In this document: piece after piece, positions 5,282 to 6,034 of the stretch
How the letters are laid out: every line of letters starts with the position of its first letter
Numbering within the stretch: position 1 is the first letter of the stretch
Assembly (NCBI GenBank): GCA_900543795.1
Contig: UQSH01000059.1
Location: 1 to 6,034 of the forward strand
Direction of reading: 5' to 3'
DNA from: an uncultured Oscillospiraceae bacterium
Lineage (GTDB): Bacteria > Bacillota > Clostridia > Oscillospirales > Acutalibacteraceae
DNA length: 6,034 bases
Position numbers and translations under genes: made by a program
The notes under the pieces: model-generated
What the model was told of the DNA's origin: nothing
Databases searched by the model: none
Seen by the model: the letters and a program-made list of their open reading frames with translations, nothing else

Positions 5282-6034
5282 ATGAAAAGTTTACTTGTTT
5301 ATTTAAAAAACTATAAAAAAGAAAGCGTTTTCGCCCCGCTGTTCAAAATGCTTGAAGCAATTTTTGAGCTGATTGTTCCGCTTGTTGTTGCTTCTGTTAT
5401 TGATGACGGCATACTTAAAAACAACAGGGGAGTAATTCTTTCAAGAGCAGGAATACTTGTTTTGCTTGCCGTGGTGGGTATGGTTGCGGCCATAACCGCA
5501 CAGTATTTTGCCGCAAAGGCAAGTGTGGGATTTGCCGCACAGCTCCGTCAGGCTGTTTTTGACCATGTACAAAGCTTTTCCTACACAGAACTTGATCAGG
5601 TTGGCACTCCTACTCTGATCACCAGACTGACCAATGACATCAATCAGGTACAGAACGGCCTGAATATGGGTCTTCGTCTTCTCCTTCGAAGTCCTTTTAT
5701 CGTTCTGGGCTCCATGGTGATGGCTTTTACCATCAACCTGCGCTGCGCCCTGATCTTTGTTGTGGCCATCCCGCTTCTCTTTCTTGTGGTATTTGTGATC
5801 ATGTACCTGAGTATTCCCCTGTTCCGAAAGGTGCAGAGTCGTCTGGATCGTGTCACTGCCCTTACAAGAGAGAATCTTACCGGTGTCCGTGTGATCCGGG
5901 CCTTCTGTCGTGAAAAGGAATCCGTAGAGGAATTTGATGCCTGCAATCAGGAGCTGACCCGCCTGAATGAATTTGTTGGAAAGCTCAGTGCACTTCTTAA
6001 CCCTGTCACCTATGTGCTGATCAATATCGCCACT
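5282..6034 (+). CDS. ABC exporter, transmembrane part (ATPase domain beyond window)
   Basis: The frame is open for 251 codons to the right edge. AGGTG lies 8 bases before the ATG. The sequence follows the type I ABC exporter membrane domain (ABC_membrane; MdlB/LmrA-like, usually one half of a heterodimer): TM1 about 17-40 (LEAIFELIVPLVVASVID), TM2 56-78, the coupling-helix region SFSYTELDQVGTPTLITRLT at 99-118, TM3 and TM4 about 136-180, the ENLTGVRVIRAF motif at 197-209, and the start of TM5 near 240. The family normally has about 570-740 residues with the Walker-motif ATPase at the C-terminus, which would lie beyond the edge. The role is ATP-driven export of lipids, peptides or drugs; the substrate is not predictable. 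Codon use and GC change sharply near codon 100: before it no Ile codon is ATC, after it about 10 of 11 are. See findings. Confidence 0.88.
   Translation, partial: MKSLLVYLKNYKKESVFAPLFKMLEAIFELIVPLVVASVIDDGILKNNRGVILSRAGILVLLAVVGMVAAITAQYFAAKASVGFAAQLRQAVFDHVQSFSYTELDQVGTPTLITRLTNDINQVQNGLNMGLRLLLRSPFIVLGSMVMAFTINLRCALIFVVAIPLLFLVVFVIMYLSIPLFRKVQSRLDRVTALTRENLTGVRVIRAFCREKESVEEFDACNQELTRLNEFVGKLSALLNPVTYVLINIAT

Noticed and set aside
5644..5946. Arg-rich 100-codon frame opposite the ABC exporter gene
   Set aside because: The plus-strand frame carries the clear exporter family motifs; the antisense frame has no start signal and is a by-product of the higher GC there.
1..6034. CRISPR array, riboswitch, rRNA or toxin-antitoxin pair
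   Set aside because: No regularly spaced short repeats, no leader with a recognisable aptamer and no small paired genes with ribosome binding sites were seen in any intergenic region.

Overview
The window looks like chromosomal DNA of a low-GC Gram-positive anaerobe, most likely a gut Clostridia member (Oscillospiraceae/Ruminococcaceae or Lachnospiraceae type). The reasons are strong AGGAGG-type ribosome binding sites, AT-rich spacers, intrinsic terminators ending in T runs, several TGnTATAAT-like promoters, a CCA-encoding tRNA-Leu, and a large secreted protein built from Ig-like, Cys/His and fibronectin type III modules. No species can be named from sequence alone.

Layout: (1) Positions 2182 to 1, minus strand: the first 727 codons of a secreted modular surface protein whose gene runs off the left edge. 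It was assembled by internal duplication: a 356-bp segment occurs twice, exactly 1002 bp (334 codons) apart, with about 16 mismatches. (2) 2183-2443: its promoter, a spaced inverted repeat just upstream of that promoter, and the terminator of the next gene. (3) 3379 to 2444, minus: a seven-helix membrane protein with a C-terminal LuxR-type DNA-binding domain, starting at TTG and with its own promoter. (4) 3480-3780: a tRNA-Leu(CAG) gene on the minus strand with promoter and terminator, plus a stray inverted copy of its T-arm. (5) 5140 to 3830, minus: a Gfo/Idh/MocA-type NAD(P)-dependent oxidoreductase with an unusual cysteine-rich insert, with its own promoter and terminator. (6) From 5282 rightwards, plus strand: the transmembrane half of an ABC exporter, divergent from the oxidoreductase and cut by the right edge.

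Each gene has its own promoter, and each of the complete ones has its own terminator, so this is a row of single-gene units rather than an operon. The most plausible functional link is between the membrane LuxR protein and the surface protein immediately downstream, whose promoter carries a candidate operator; this is inference.

The two observations most worth a second look are the abrupt change of codon use and GC inside the ABC exporter gene near position 5580, which indicates either a recombinant gene or a chimeric contig end, and the near-identical in-frame duplication in the surface protein. I did not find a clear new defence, mobile or biosynthetic system.
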